Notes under the pieces: generated by a model
The model's database searches: none
Told to the model about the DNA's origin: nothing
Seen by the model: the letters and a program-made list of their open reading frames with translations, nothing else
Position numbers and translations under genes: made by a program
In this document: positions 24,000 to 36,013 of the stretch, piece by piece
How positions within the stretch are numbered: position 1 is the stretch's first letter
How the letters are laid out: the number at the start of each line of letters is the position of its first letter
Origin: Oxyruncus cristatus
Taxonomy: Eukaryota > Chordata > Aves > Passeriformes > Cotingidae
Direction: 5' to 3'
Assembly: GCA_013399855.1 (NCBI GenBank)
Contig: VXAY01006172.1
Coordinates: 369,780-433,779 of the forward strand
DNA: 64,000 nucleotides

Positions 24000-24930
24000 C
24001 ATCTGCTCATGTGTCAGTAAGGTGATTCCTATATGATCTTAGTAACCTTCAGCTGAACATTCCCAGGTTTATTTAACCTGTCATGAACATGGCAAAAAGA
24101 ATTGAACCCGGCATTCCAGATGTTTTACCAGTGTCTTGTTCAATAGTATTGAACTAATACTATAATTCTCTTTTCTTGATTCTTACATGGAACATTGTCA
24201 GGTGGATTTCAAAATTGCCTTCACCTTTTTACTAGTCATCATGCTGGAACCTTCTTCTTCTGTCATCCTGTGATTATTTTTGTGGGTTTCATATCTTATT
24301 TCATTTCCTAATATCATACTTTCTGGCTCTCATAAAATTAAAGCCAACTGCAATTGCTATTGAAATCTGGTATTTGTGTTCTGTAGCTAAAATTTGGCAT
24401 TTTGTGTGTTAAACTACTTTACAATAATTTTCCAAATTGACCGATTCTGTATACTACTCTTTCAGTAGCCCATCACAATAGTGCTGTGAACTATTACTCT
24501 ACCAATTTAATTTTGTTTTTTCTGAGCAACATACATTCTTCAGTGCATACATTATAGTCCCAATAACTAGTCTGCTGTCTTCTGTTATCCACATCCACAA
24601 TATATCTGACACTACATCTGATTTCAGTAGGGTGTTAGGGTTATGCTAAATTATGTGTTAGCGTACATCTCAGATGCTTTTTCTTTTATTTCACTCAGTT
24701 TCTGATCTGTATTAGGCATAAGCCCCTCATTAACTGTTCCTGTCTTACTACTGTTCCATCAAGGCTGTCTCAAACATCCAAAATACCCTGCATAAAAAGG
24801 TCTCATGCAGCAACTTGCATTATCTTTTATTCCTTCTTCACAGTGAAGACGAAAGAATCCCATTTTTGCTAACCTATATTATTGAGCTTCCTCCTGTTAA
24901 GTGTTTTGCTTAGGTCAATGTGCTCTAATC
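24000..24930 (-). mobile_element. Long decayed CR1-like LINE segment, antisense
   Basis: Near 24832-24860, CCTTCTTCACAGTGAAGACG followed by AAAGAATCCCATTTTTGC corresponds to a landmark in antisense CR1/L2-type LINEs (CTTCACAGTGAAGAC, then GCAAAGAATTCATTTAG). Around 24110-24190, GGCATTCCAGATGTTTTACC plus a later AATACTATAATTCTC recalls the antisense CAGGTGTGGTCTCACCAG and CTATTACTTC order. The two landmarks lie in the expected relative order, so I infer that one old element or its remnants spans the region. The boundaries and the middle are uncertain. Confidence 0.5.
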
Positions 24931-27213
24931 TTGAAGGTAAATAATTATCTGCCCCCCTAAGCCAGTCAAAGACTACTCACCTTGAAAGTCTTGCAGTATG
25001 GCTGTGAGATGGAACACTTTTGAAACTCAGTGTTTACAACGCTGCAAACTAGGCCACAAACATTTACTGTCCCTTCAACTTCTGAGTGCAAGGAATGAGG
25101 ACTTGCTCTTCCTTCACAATATGTCCAAAATTTGCGTGTGTATACACATACATACAAGTGTATATTGTCTATGTATGTGTCTGCATGCTTGCGTCTTCAG
25201 CTGGAAGAAAACTTCATGTATGTGCTTCAGGAAATTAAGTGTTTTAAATGGCAGTGGGAGCAAAATATTTCTGCAAAATTTTTAGAATGATGAATGCCAG
25301 GAAGGGTTTTTTATCAAGATTGTAACAGTCAAATTTTAGTCTGTTTACTTTCACAGTAGGCTGGAAAAAGGTTAGAGACTACCTAAAGACAATATTATGT
25401 AAGTTTTTTTGATGAGCATGCTCTAGAGATCCCAGCTGCTCTGAACATTGACTTTGAGGTGTTCTCTTGGGGTGTGTTGGCAGATAGAAAGCAGAAATGA
25501 CAATGGAAATTCATTTGAGTGCACTTTTAGAAAAAATAATCTGGGAAGTGTATCAAAGAGAGTGTTACCTATTTAAGTTTTTGATGTAAATTAGTCGAAA
25601 AGTCTAAAGATCTAGTAGCCTCCTTACAACGTGACTGAAACAGTGCAATTAATACAGGCTCCAGAGATTTGAAAAAATGTCTTAATGAAAAAAAATTGTA
25701 AAAAATTCTTTATATGTGTCATATATATATTTATATCCTAATACGTATATATGTCCATTTATGTGCACAGAATGAATCTATATGTGTAAACCAAAACAAA
25801 AGCCTTGCATGTTCTTCTTGTTCCTCAAAAGGGTAGCATGAAATTGAGTTTGTTACTGAATGACAAATGTTGTTCTGAAAATATATTGATAACAGAATAT
25901 TCTGTAACTTCTGCTACTGCTATATTTAGGTATTTTGAAAGAAAACCATTCCTAGTTATGCTAAATAAAAGCTATATTTAGTGATACACTGAATATGGGG
26001 AAGAGGATGTGAGACCCAGTCAGCAAAAAACACCAGGTGTAGTGAGGCAGTGTACTATGAAAAATATATTGATTTATATGGTTATGGTCTGTGTCAAGAG
26101 CTGATATTCCTCCTGAAAAGTTCTTGCAAGCTGATTTTTTTCCTATTTTGTTACATAAAAGCAAATGGAAATCCTCCAAGCACTGCAAAACTCAGTATGT
26201 TACCTCTCCCAACACATATAAGAACACAGAGCGTGTTTTTCAGCCAGTCTGTGCTCATCAGGTGAATAGGTTGTTGGATGGAACAGTACGCTTGTGTGGT
26301 TGAAGCACAACTGTCAACATTTATCCCTCGTTCATAGTGCTAACAAATTACTTTGGTAGATATTTCATGGCAATATATAATGTTACTGCATTCTCAGTCC
26401 TGAGCTAGTAAGGGTACTACTGAGTGTTGATTTTGTATTTTTGGCCGAATATCCAATAATGCTTCTTTAATGAAAACAGCTGTTAGATCTGTTCTTAGCA
26501 ATGTGCTTCCCAATGCCATTTGTATGACTTGCATACCACATGCACTGAACCTCATCCTGGAAGAATGGCCAAGAAATTTGACAGTTTAAACACCATCGTT
26601 GCTCCCATAAAGAGTTTATGCTGCCAAAGTACCCTGAACTTCTCAAGTCAGGGTTTTATGAACTCAGGCATGCTCAAAATATTTGAATGGGCTACAAGCT
26701 CAAACAGAAGCCACACAATTGGAGCAAATTATCTCTGCATAGCTCTAGGTGCAAATAGTGACAACTTATTACAGGACAAGCTATGGAATTTAAGAACTGG
26801 AAGTTTTGTTGAAAAACATATCAGTAAAACATGAGTAAATCAGAACAACAGTCTGGTATGTCTCTGTGTGCTCCCATTGAAAATATGTTTTGGTGATTTT
26901 CTGTGATCTTGGACTGCATATTCTGTTGGTATGATTTTTTCCCCTAATTTATTATTCTAATGGAATGTGATACAGAAATATTTTCCATAATTTTGATGAA
27001 TTTGGTTATGTCAAATCAGACCCAAAACAATGGAATTGTGTGACTGCACGATTGTAACCACACTGTTAAATTTAGGTGTTATGTTCTGAAATCTGTAACT
27101 GATTAATTAGTGACTCTACATTTTTCTAGTGAATATCTGAACTAAACTTGGACTGTTTTCTACTGTGAATTGTAACTGTGTTTATCAGACACCCATTTAG
27201 GAGAAAAAAAAAA

Positions 27214-27376
27214 TTCTTCTTTTTCTCTGTCTCTTTTTCTCTTTCCCTTGTCTCCTCTGAGTTCTCTCATTCTCTCTTTCTCTCTCTTTCTTCTCTCTTT
27301 CTCTCTCCCTTTCTTCCTGTCTTTCTTTCTCCCTGTTTGTTTTGTTCCCTTTTCCCCTTCCTTCCTTTCTTTTCTT
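27214..27376 (+). repeat. Polypyrimidine tract, about 160 bases
   Basis: Nearly uninterrupted C and T on the plus strand, mostly TCTTT, TCTC and CTTTC units with occasional G or A. The 72-codon Ser/Leu/Phe-rich ORF across it is a by-product of the composition. It could adopt triplex DNA. Confidence 0.85.
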
Positions 27377-28640
27377 GTGAAATTTACAGGACTTGAATAA
27401 ATGTAGCTAGCAGAATCAGTACAAGTAATTGATTAGCTCTTTCAGAGAGAATAATCTCTAATGTTGTAGACTGCATTTTTAGTATAGACTTTCCTAAAAT
27501 GGTTGACAGAACAAGAAACCCCAAGTGAACGTGGGTTTGGATATGGTTTTTTGGAATCTCTGTGAAATAATTTTGCTGTTTAGATTATCTCCATTGTATA
27601 ATGGTATACATATGGATGCAAAATCTATTATTTACAAGGTTCTGCTCACGTTTGGACAGTTTTGCTGCCAAGGACTGCTCAGGAAGCTTTTTTCTTCTTT
27701 CTGTGGACTCTTTTAGTAGTTTATTTCAGAGGAAAATGGAAACTTTATGCATAGTTTAGGTTGTGACTGAGTGTAAGAGAAAGAGGAAACTCAAATACTC
27801 TCTACCTCAAAGTGCCTTTTCATTTTTTTAGAAGTATACCACTTTTGTTTTCCTGTTTTTCCACTTTTAGAGCCACAATAAAATGTGTGAAAACATGGTG
27901 ATATGAACCTGTAGGAAAACTGTCAGTACTTAATTTTTGTTCAATATGTGTTATATGTTTATGTTTCCTTTGGGTGTGGGTATCTTTTTCCAACTTAAGA
28001 AGCAAATGTGTTACAAAAACAGATGTAGTGAAAATAAGCAAGAGGAGTCTCATTTCCTTTGGTGAACAAAGTTCACAATTAGCTCTTGTGTAATTTTATG
28101 CATGTTGTACCCTATCAAACACTTTTGCTGACAAAAGCTTGCTTTCTTGGATTTATCACAACTGATAAAAGATCTGTGATGCCAGAAAAGGCTTTAGCTA
28201 CACAGTAAAGGGGGAAAGAGTGGGTCGAATGTAATAACATATTCTAGATGTTATTCCTGCCAACAATTAGTGGGGAAATTCATTTTATGAAGCACTGTTT
28301 ACAGACTGACATCTGGAGGACTCCTCAACTTGAATAATTTCCAGGGTGTAGATTTATGTACTACTATTCCTGCTTCTTTTCCTCCTTTTTCCTTAAATAT
28401 TTCACTTTTCAGATTTGTACCATTCAGGTAATTATGAATGAATGTGACTTATTTTGCTGCTGTGATTTCTTTTAGTGTTCCAGGTGCATAAAAAAATGCT
28501 TCCTAAAATGGACATGCTGTAAATACTTATTGAAATGAATACAAAAATTCAGAGTTTTTTAAACCTAAAGTTCTGACCAGAGAAGTCAGAGCAGATACGT
28601 CTGAAGTTTGAAATTAAAAAACTTATAATCCTAGCAGAAA

Positions 28641-28704
28641 AGGGTTGTGGGTCTTTTGTTTTGTTTGGTTGGTTTTTTGTTTGTTTGGTTGGTTTGGTTC
28701 TGGG
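28641..28704 (+). repeat. T/G-rich simple tract with GGTTGG units
   Basis: Irregular repeats of TTTG, TTGG and GGTTGGTT on the plus strand, followed after a short break by a long T run near 28712. No target-site duplication was seen. Confidence 0.65.
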
Positions 28705-29318
28705 ATTATTATTTTTTTTTTCCAGATAGCTGCTCTTCTGAGTTGTAGGATGTTAAAGAAGCACAAAATCCTGGCCTACCGTGGTTAAAATATTGTATTC
28801 AGTAGTGTATATTTGTGCCTTATCCAGTTTCTTTTTCAGTCTAGTGGAAGTTAACCATTTACTTTGAATGTTTTGCTTCTTTCACTATGACAATTGTCTC
28901 AGTGTGAGCTCCACTCCTTTCTTCCTGTGTGGCATCAGAGCATGTTGGCAAGGGTATTGACTGCTGAGGAAGTGTACCTGCGCCTGTTGCAACAAGAAAA
29001 TGGAATTTGCCATTAGTTCCATGGGAAGACGTGGATACTGTTTGTGTTGAGGAAGGTTGATGTGTGTAGGTGAGGGTCCGGTCATCCTACCTAGCCCTGG
29101 GCATCTGAACAAGTTGAGGGACATACGCTTAGCAAATTTGAGTAGTTCTTCTATTTAGAAGGTGTAATACTGGTAATAGAAGAGTAAGGTAGAAATGAGG
29201 GGTCACAAAGACTTTAATCCTGCAAACCTCATTTTCTCAAAGAAAAAGTAAAAATATCACTATTATATTGCTCTCCTGTCTGGTCACCGCTTTAAATAAT
29301 GATTGCCACAAGAGTCCT

Positions 29319-29360
29319 GGTGAAATCCTGCCCCACTGAGAACAGTGCTTTTAGCCCTTA
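29319..29360. repeat. Possible half of the ancient amniote palindromic repeat
   Basis: TGAAATCCTGCCCCACTGAG resembles the left half of the element at 17778-17840 (TGAAATCCTGGCCCCATTGA). The right half is not recognisable. Low confidence because the match is short. Confidence 0.35.
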
Positions 29361-31714
29361 TGAAACAACAGTGTTTAAAAATAGTTCATAGGAATCAGTT
29401 ACTCGTATCCTTGCAGAAGTAACATGTAATTACTATTCTTAATATAGAGTATTGCTCTGTGTTTTCTGTCTACATTTTCTGTTTATGTAGCCCATCACTG
29501 GTAACATTTCAGTCCTCACTATTGTCAAGAAAATAAAGTTATGGAAGAAGTTAATTTTGCTTTTAATTGTAATAACCTCTGATAGTATCATGACAAGTAG
29601 ATCTCAATAAATCTCGCACATTGAAATCAAGAGCAGGAAGTCCTGCTTCCTTTCAGCAAGTTGTGTGTTGTAGCTAAGGGCAAATAGACCTTTTCTAACT
29701 CTTATTCAGTTACTGTCAGCATTGATGAATAATGAAATATTTTGGCACCAAAAACCATCAATTCTCAAGGCTATGTAAGTTACTGAATTTCAGGTTGTTA
29801 GAATGAATGTTATAAAAGTTCTTCTATTGTCATGTAGAAATTCAGTAGATACTAATTGACTTGGTGAGTTTTCACTCATGCTGATAGAAAGTTTTACAAA
29901 ACCTGTTAAAATGTATGATGCCATTCTTAAGGTTTCTTGCCAAAAAGAACTATTAATTTTGTATCCTCTATTTACAGATCACTGTTTAATAGGGCAGATT
30001 TTATCTGAACAATAGGAATGAAAAATATCTAAATTGACATTTAAAGCCCTGGTTGTGGTTTCCTCAAATCTCACGGTTTACATTTAGTCACAATTTTCAA
30101 ATGGGAACAGAAGTATTAGTTTACTGATATTTATTTCCATTTAGCCTGTAGATATATTTGTATTTAATGCAATGTCAGACCTTATCCCAGTGTTACAGTA
30201 TTTTAATAAGAAGAGGTTTTTCTAATTTCCCATTTTCTCTTTCGTTGTCATAGCAGGTATCCTAAATTTTTGAAGCTGTCATGGGTCATAAGTCTGCACA
30301 TCGCTGACATGTTCACTCCTAATGTTCCTTTCTTAGAGAAAAAATTTGCTTGCTGTCAATCAAACATAACCCCTGTGATGCATCTTATACTTTGTCTCAG
30401 GGTGTATTTGCATATGCTTGTGTCTTTCCTCTTCCTTAGGAGCAAAAGATGCTGTATTAGTTCCTCATCTGGTAGTAATGAGTGTTCTCAAAGGATTCTG
30501 TGGAGCTGTCATGCTTTACCCTGGCTAGACTGGGTGGTACACATCTGCAGGACATCATGCATGGGTTTGCCAGTGCCTGTGAAACTGCTGGGGAAAATGC
30601 AACTCTCCTACTTGGGACTGCGTCCTCATTTTTAACTGTTTTACTCATTTAGTAAGGGGAGAATAGCCTGTGTTCCTTCAGATTGGATGCACTGCTTATG
30701 GGGCCTGGAGTAGAACATGTCTTTTCAAAACAGAACAACTCTGACATAAAGGTGAAAAGTCTGTGCGCTCCACTGGGAGTTGATGTGCTGCTTATAAACA
30801 TGTGCTTTCAGAACACAATAGATAAGCACATGGATTTGTTTGCTTGCTAGTGGTGATCCTGGGAGGGCTGTGAGAAAGAGATGCAGCTCAGCTGTGTGTT
30901 GTATTGTTGGCAATGCAATTACTGCAAGGCTGTGTTTTTCCTGTGGAATAGTGACACATCCTCCAGTGTATTGACCACAGCTGTTCTGAAATAAATTCTC
31001 ATCAACCTATTGCACTGCTAGCCGTTGCAACTGTGTTCAGCTGATACTACTACTAGATTATCCCTCTTTATATTTTAAACATAGGCATTTAAACGTGTTT
31101 GAAGAGAGCCATAAGTAATTGTGTTGTCTAATGAACTGCTCATAAAGCAATATTGAAAAATACTAAGAAACTATTACGCCGTATGTTCTAAAATCACTTG
31201 AGTAAGGTATTGCCAGTGCAGTGTGTTACTGGACACTGAAAGTGTCCCCGTGTTTCCATATCTCTAGCACTAAGTAATAAAAATACTGTATTTAATAGCC
31301 CATCCAATGCCGTGGTATGCTAACAATCTTCATAAGGTTTGTTGATTTTGTAAAGTTATTTCATTCACACTTAATTATTTTTATTACAAAAATAGCTCTC
31401 AGTAATTTGATCTTTAACACAAATTATTTTCCATGTTTTGCGTGGAACCAGTTTTACATTTTCTATGGTCTAAATACATTCAAACTTTTCTCGAAATGAC
31501 GTAAGTAGTAGAGAGAAGTCATTAAGACATAATCAACCTTCTAAACAATGGTAATAGTTTTCTTTAACAAATGTTTCAGTGGAGTGAAAGTAAAGACTAT
31601 TTTAGTTTTATATCTTCCTGTCAGCTAATTTATCACCTCTATTCCTCAATTATGCACCAGTGAATTTTTTTTGTGACATAAACACAACATCAAGTTTCTT
31701 CCATTTTCAACTAG

Positions 31715-31825
31715 GTGGCTGTGCTACAATCCCAGAGTCTGATTTAGAGGAAAGAACTGTTATACCGGGCTCCACAGCAATGTTTTCCAGTCATGGCCAG
31801 ATCATGAAGCAGAAATCCAAGCATG
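31715..31825 (+). CDS. Internal coding exon of the same unidentified gene (111 bases, phase 1-1)
   Basis: The acceptor TTTCTTCCATTTTCAACTAG ends at 31714 and the donor CATG|GTAAGA is at 31825/31826. The first two bases complete the split Gly codon left by exon 2846-3068, and the reading continues GCATIPESDLEERTV, then STAMFSSHGQIMKQKSKH. It leaves one base (G) that pairs with AT of the next exon to form Asp. Its length is a multiple of three, so skipping it would keep the frame. The C-terminal part is basic (KQKSKH). No domain was recognised. The ORF running on past 31825 is intron read-through. Confidence 0.7.
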
Positions 31826-34454
31826 GTAAGAAAACGAAAATTACGTTATTTCACTTAGAAGCGTACAACTCATCTTCTCAGAATGTTTGTGGACGTATGA
31901 AACAAGTGGCATGTGTTTCAGGCTTTGTTAGCATAATTTTCAAATTTTCTTGCTACAATGCAATGTACAGTGTGTAGGATTCTGAGCTTATTCAGCTTCT
32001 TCTGTCAAGAACGGTTCAACTGTAGAGATCAGTCTTGGAATTAAATAAATTCGCAGTTGAAAGGTTTTGTGCTTTACAATATTTGAATGAGGTTCTCACA
32101 GGTTTTATTTGTGACCTCCTCCACAGAGGCAAAATGAAGCTGAGGACATTTTGATGTAATAAAAGCTTTTTTTTTCTTGCTGCATGGCGGTTACACTTTG
32201 TGCCAGCTGATTAAAACATGGTCATTACTTATCTTTTGTGGGAAGACTTCCTAGAATTTCAGAAAAATATTATTGGGTCTAATAAAATGAAATTATACTG
32301 GCTATAAAATACACTGCATACAGTGATGACACATTTTCTGGAAAGACTTCATGCTGCCGGGAACTGTGATATAGTGTTAACATATTTTAAAAGCAACACT
32401 GTAAAGTAGTGCATTGCAGTTTAATAAAGTGCCTGGTAAGTTCTCAGGCTTTGACAACAGCAATTCCACCTTTTGCTTTCGAAGTTGTACCTTCAGTCCT
32501 CTTTCCCTCATTCCTTGTCTGATTTTGTCCTGTAATGTTTAAGAGTATTGGAATGTTGTTTGTAAATCAGAAGTGTTCATTATAGATGGGTGTTGAGGTT
32601 AAGCACAGCAGCTTAGAGGTTGCAACCAGCAATATTCAGAAATAGAAAGTCCTTATGCAGCTGCAAAACCCAGTTGAGTGTTTAAAATGCATTCAGTTGC
32701 ATGTTTGCTCAGATAAATTTTGCACAGACAGACAGGGAGTTGGAACAGATAGTTAATTGCAATGGTTAATTGCAAAAGCAGAATTTACATTAGCAAATAG
32801 TGATCAGGGAAGATTATCTAATGCTGCAATGCATAATAATGCCGTGGTGTATCTTAAACCACCAGAATTAGTATCTGCTCACAAAAGCAACCTGAAAAAT
32901 CCCCTGGAGACCTAAAGCTCTGGCTTTCCTAGTGCACTAATTACTTGTGGTCCTCATGGACTTCAGGTCATAGGAAGAAGGGAACCTGTCAGAGTTGACA
33001 TACCTATATTTTAACCTTTGCCATCTGGAAATATGATGTACCCTCCTCATAATGGAAAAGTGTATCATCTCTCTGATGTAGGGTACAATCCTGATAAAAT
33101 TCCAACTTGAGACAACTAGACCAATAAATCACAAACATATGGCAGGTAATTCCTCTTCTTTGTCTCATGCTCCAGTCTCCTGATCAAGCACATGTTTTTT
33201 TCTTGAGTAGATAGTGTTCTAATATATTTAAATAACCTTATTGCTGAAAAGACTAGCCTAAGTGGAAAAGTGTAGAAATGTATTCATGAGATCCAGAAAC
33301 AACAGCATTGGGGACCTGCATATCCTACTGTAAGTCTTAGCCCATGATAAAAATTGAGATTTACGTCACATAGCTGGCTGTCGTTGCTTTGTAACTATAA
33401 ATGGCAGAATGAGAACTTTGAAAGCTTTTAAAAAGTCTTTTGATTTACAACCATGTGTTATACGAGTCAATTTAATTCATTCATGGTAAGAATTGACTGC
33501 CATCTGCCAGTTAGTGCTGCAGTATATAGAACACCTAGAATATCTGCTGCTGAGCTGTCTGGAAATTCTAATTGCTACAAGTGTAAGAGCCAAGGGAGCT
33601 ACTTAAACCTGAAGGTAACAGTAGGCATGAAATCACAGCATTTCAGTGTTTTTCTGTACATGATATTTTTGGACTGAGTTCTTACTCAGGCACCAGAGAG
33701 TGCAGCAAGACCACAGTGATTACAAAGAGCCCTCAAAGAATATTTTTTGTCTTATGTATCTTTTTATTTGAGTTTGCATTTAATTTAACTGTGTGCAGTA
33801 AATAAGAGAAAAAAAGGACAAAGTAAAGTAAAAATAATTTTTCTTGATATATCTTCCTTCATTTTGTGATGGAGCTTAAGGTAGATTTGGGTGATAAGTT
33901 GAGAAGTTTTGTTTTCTTCTTCCAGATGGCTTTTGTTATTCATATCTGTAGCTATAGAGGTAGTTGCAAAGTGCAAAATTATACTGTCTTCAGTGAGGTA
34001 TCTGTGTTTAGCTAATATTTTTCATTGTACTGTATCAGCTGAACTGATATGCTAAGCTTCTTTAATGTCCTTTACCAAAAACTTCCCCCAGTTTAATGAT
34101 GGAGGTTTAAATATATAAAGATAGGTAGAGGCTACAAAACCAAATAGATGAAAACTGAAGAGAAAAATCAAGGTCTGTTTGGGGTCTCTTCATCTCTTCA
34201 GGTGTAGTTTGGTGTGCACATGGAAACAATGGCTGATATCCCTGTGTAGGAAACCTGAAGAGAAACATGTCTAATAATAGATTGCGTTCACAGAGGAAGA
34301 TGGAAATCAGAGGGATAAAATGAGCTTACAAAGTAAGGATATCTCAAAGGATTCTGTAGGTTATGGGAGAACTTCAGCTGGATGCAGTAGACTACCATCT
34401 CTGTGTATATAGTACTTGCAAAGGATGAAGCCTCAGGACCGTGAGGAGAATTGA

Positions 34455-34710
34455 ATTCAACGCAGTGTGTACAGTTTTGGGAGCCATGATATTAAGCTCT
34501 TAGCATCCAAAGAAGGGCAACAAGGATGGTGGTGGTTCTAGAGGGGAAGCTGTATGAGGGGTGGCTGAGGTATCTTGGCTTGTTCAGCCTGGAGAAGAGG
34601 ACACTGAGGGGAGACCTCGTGGCACTCTACAACTTTCTCACGAGGGGAAGCAGAGGGACAGGCAATAATCTCTTCTCTCTGGGGACCAGTGATAGGACCT
34701 GAAGAATGGC
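34455..34710 (+). mobile_element. CR1 LINE fragment, sense orientation, lacking its 3' end
   Basis: Recognisable CR1 blocks occur in order: GTGTACAGTTTTGGGAGCC, AAGAAGGGCAACAAGGATGG, TGTATGAGGGGTGGCTGAGG, CTTGTTCAGCCTGGAGAAGA, GAGGGGAGACCTCGTGGCAC, TCTACAACTTTCTC, and GACCAGTGATAGGACC. This is the non-LTR retrotransposon typical of birds. The usual 3' tail with ATTCTATG repeats is missing, so the copy is broken at its 3' side. It is less diverged than the other CR1 pieces in the window. No coding capacity remains. Confidence 0.9.
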
Positions 34711-35940
34711 TTTAATTGGAATAGTTCCTTAGGACAGCAGAAAATGACATCTAGTTGTCATGCTGCAAGTCTGTAAAAGGAGAGAATGAATGGTTTTAGC
34801 CCAATCACAGAACCTCTTTGGAAGGGGGATTACTGGTTGTATGATGTTTTCTTTAAATGTTGAAACAGTTCTCACTGATTTTTTTTTCTTTTTTTTTTTT
34901 TCCTATTCCATATATGTTGTGACTCCATAGTAAAGAATAGGATCACGTTCACAATATTTGCAAGTTAATGATACTATTGCAGTTGTAGCAGTAGCTTCTT
35001 TTAGACAACTTTTACTTTGACTGGGTACAAAATACTCCCTTGAACATTTTCTATTCCGTTGAATGGAAAATAATTCTTCCTTCTTACCCCCTCAAGATAC
35101 TTAGTCTGTGTGCACTGCATTTGGAGGAGTAATGTTAGCATGATAAATCACTTCTAATTTAGATCTTGGTGTTTTGGTTAGAGAGAGGACAGAGCAGCAC
35201 AGATTGCATTGCAGGCTGCACATGCTTGGTGGAGAGTTCAAATATAATTTGAAGTTGTGTCTGTTTGTTATATCTTTACTTTTTCCACAGCTACAATACC
35301 AATGCAGTTATGCTGACCTCTGCTACAATCACAAGTACAAATATAGAGTTTGTAGACTCTGTGTAGGTCCTCCGGAGTTCCTTTCTCTTTGTTATGCTGT
35401 TCCTGCTGTCTTCCATTTTCTTACAAGTTATGAATTTCTTACTAGAGTTGCAGTTTGTTTGAATGGTTTGATTTCAAGGGGAAGTGTGCTTAAACATTTC
35501 TGATGAAACGAGTTGGAAAATGTGATTTGCCACAAAGAGGTATAAGAAAGTTCTTGTACATGCCGACTTTTTAGAGAAATCTCTAAGGGATATGGGTAAC
35601 AACCTTAAAACAACTTTTCTCTGAACAATTAAACTGTGCTGGTGGTGAGCTTTTCCATGTAATAACATATGCATTGATTGGGATAAAGCCCTTAAAGGAG
35701 GTGTTCTGAATTCCTTATATGCTATATGTTGCATGCTACTTATTATGAAAGAGAATTTCCTAACACGTTTTTCTAACCCATATTCCTACTGAATATTTTA
35801 CATAGAAAGGATCTGATTGAATTTTTTTTTTTCTTTATGAGTAAAGAGCTTTACACTGGTAAATCATTTGTAAGTGCACTAAACTGATAGAAAAACAGAT
35901 GAAAGGTTAGTATGAATAAGGCAACGATTGAGCTGAAAAA

Positions 35941-36013
35941 CTTTTTTGTTTTTGTTTTTTTTTTTTGTTTGATTTTTTTCAGTTGGTTTTGGTTTGTTCT
36001 TTTTTTTTTTGTA
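35941..36013 (+). repeat. T-rich tract with G interruptions
   Basis: Long T runs with TTGG and TTTG interruptions on the plus strand, ending in an 11-T run. Similar tracts lie at 38851-38898 and 60001-60060. Confidence 0.6.

Larger units (their letters stand above)
3069..31714 (+). other. Inferred intron, about 28.6 kb, repeat-bearing
   Basis: Bounded by GTAAGC at 3069 and a pyrimidine-rich tract ending CAACTAG at 31714, with matching phase 1 on both sides. ORFs inside it lack paired splice sites and protein-like composition. Contents noted separately are a tRNA-Ile/CR1 SINE, several decayed CR1 pieces, ancient palindromic repeats, an LTR fragment, a 36-base assembly gap and a polypyrimidine tract. 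An additional exon could be hidden here. A skipped exon would keep the frame only if its length were a multiple of three. Confidence 0.6.

Noticed and set aside
26520..26834. 104-codon plus-strand ORF
   Set aside because: No acceptor or donor pair, no recognisable motif, and composition like its flanks. It fits a chance ORF.
30270..30635. 121-codon plus-strand ORF ending about 1 kb before the exon at 31715
   Set aside because: Cys/Leu/Ser-rich, with no domain and no suitable splice sites in the phase needed to join 31715.
32203..32235. Second possible SINE piece sharing TGATTAAAACATGGT with the SINE at 5120-5133
   Set aside because: Only about 15 bases match, without the A-box, B-box or CR1 tail, so chance cannot be excluded.
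35174..35503. Exon-like segment after TTTTCCACAG near 35290
   Set aside because: The acceptor is good, but no paired donor in a phase that fits the gene, and the translation is rich in Cys, Tyr and Leu without a motif.
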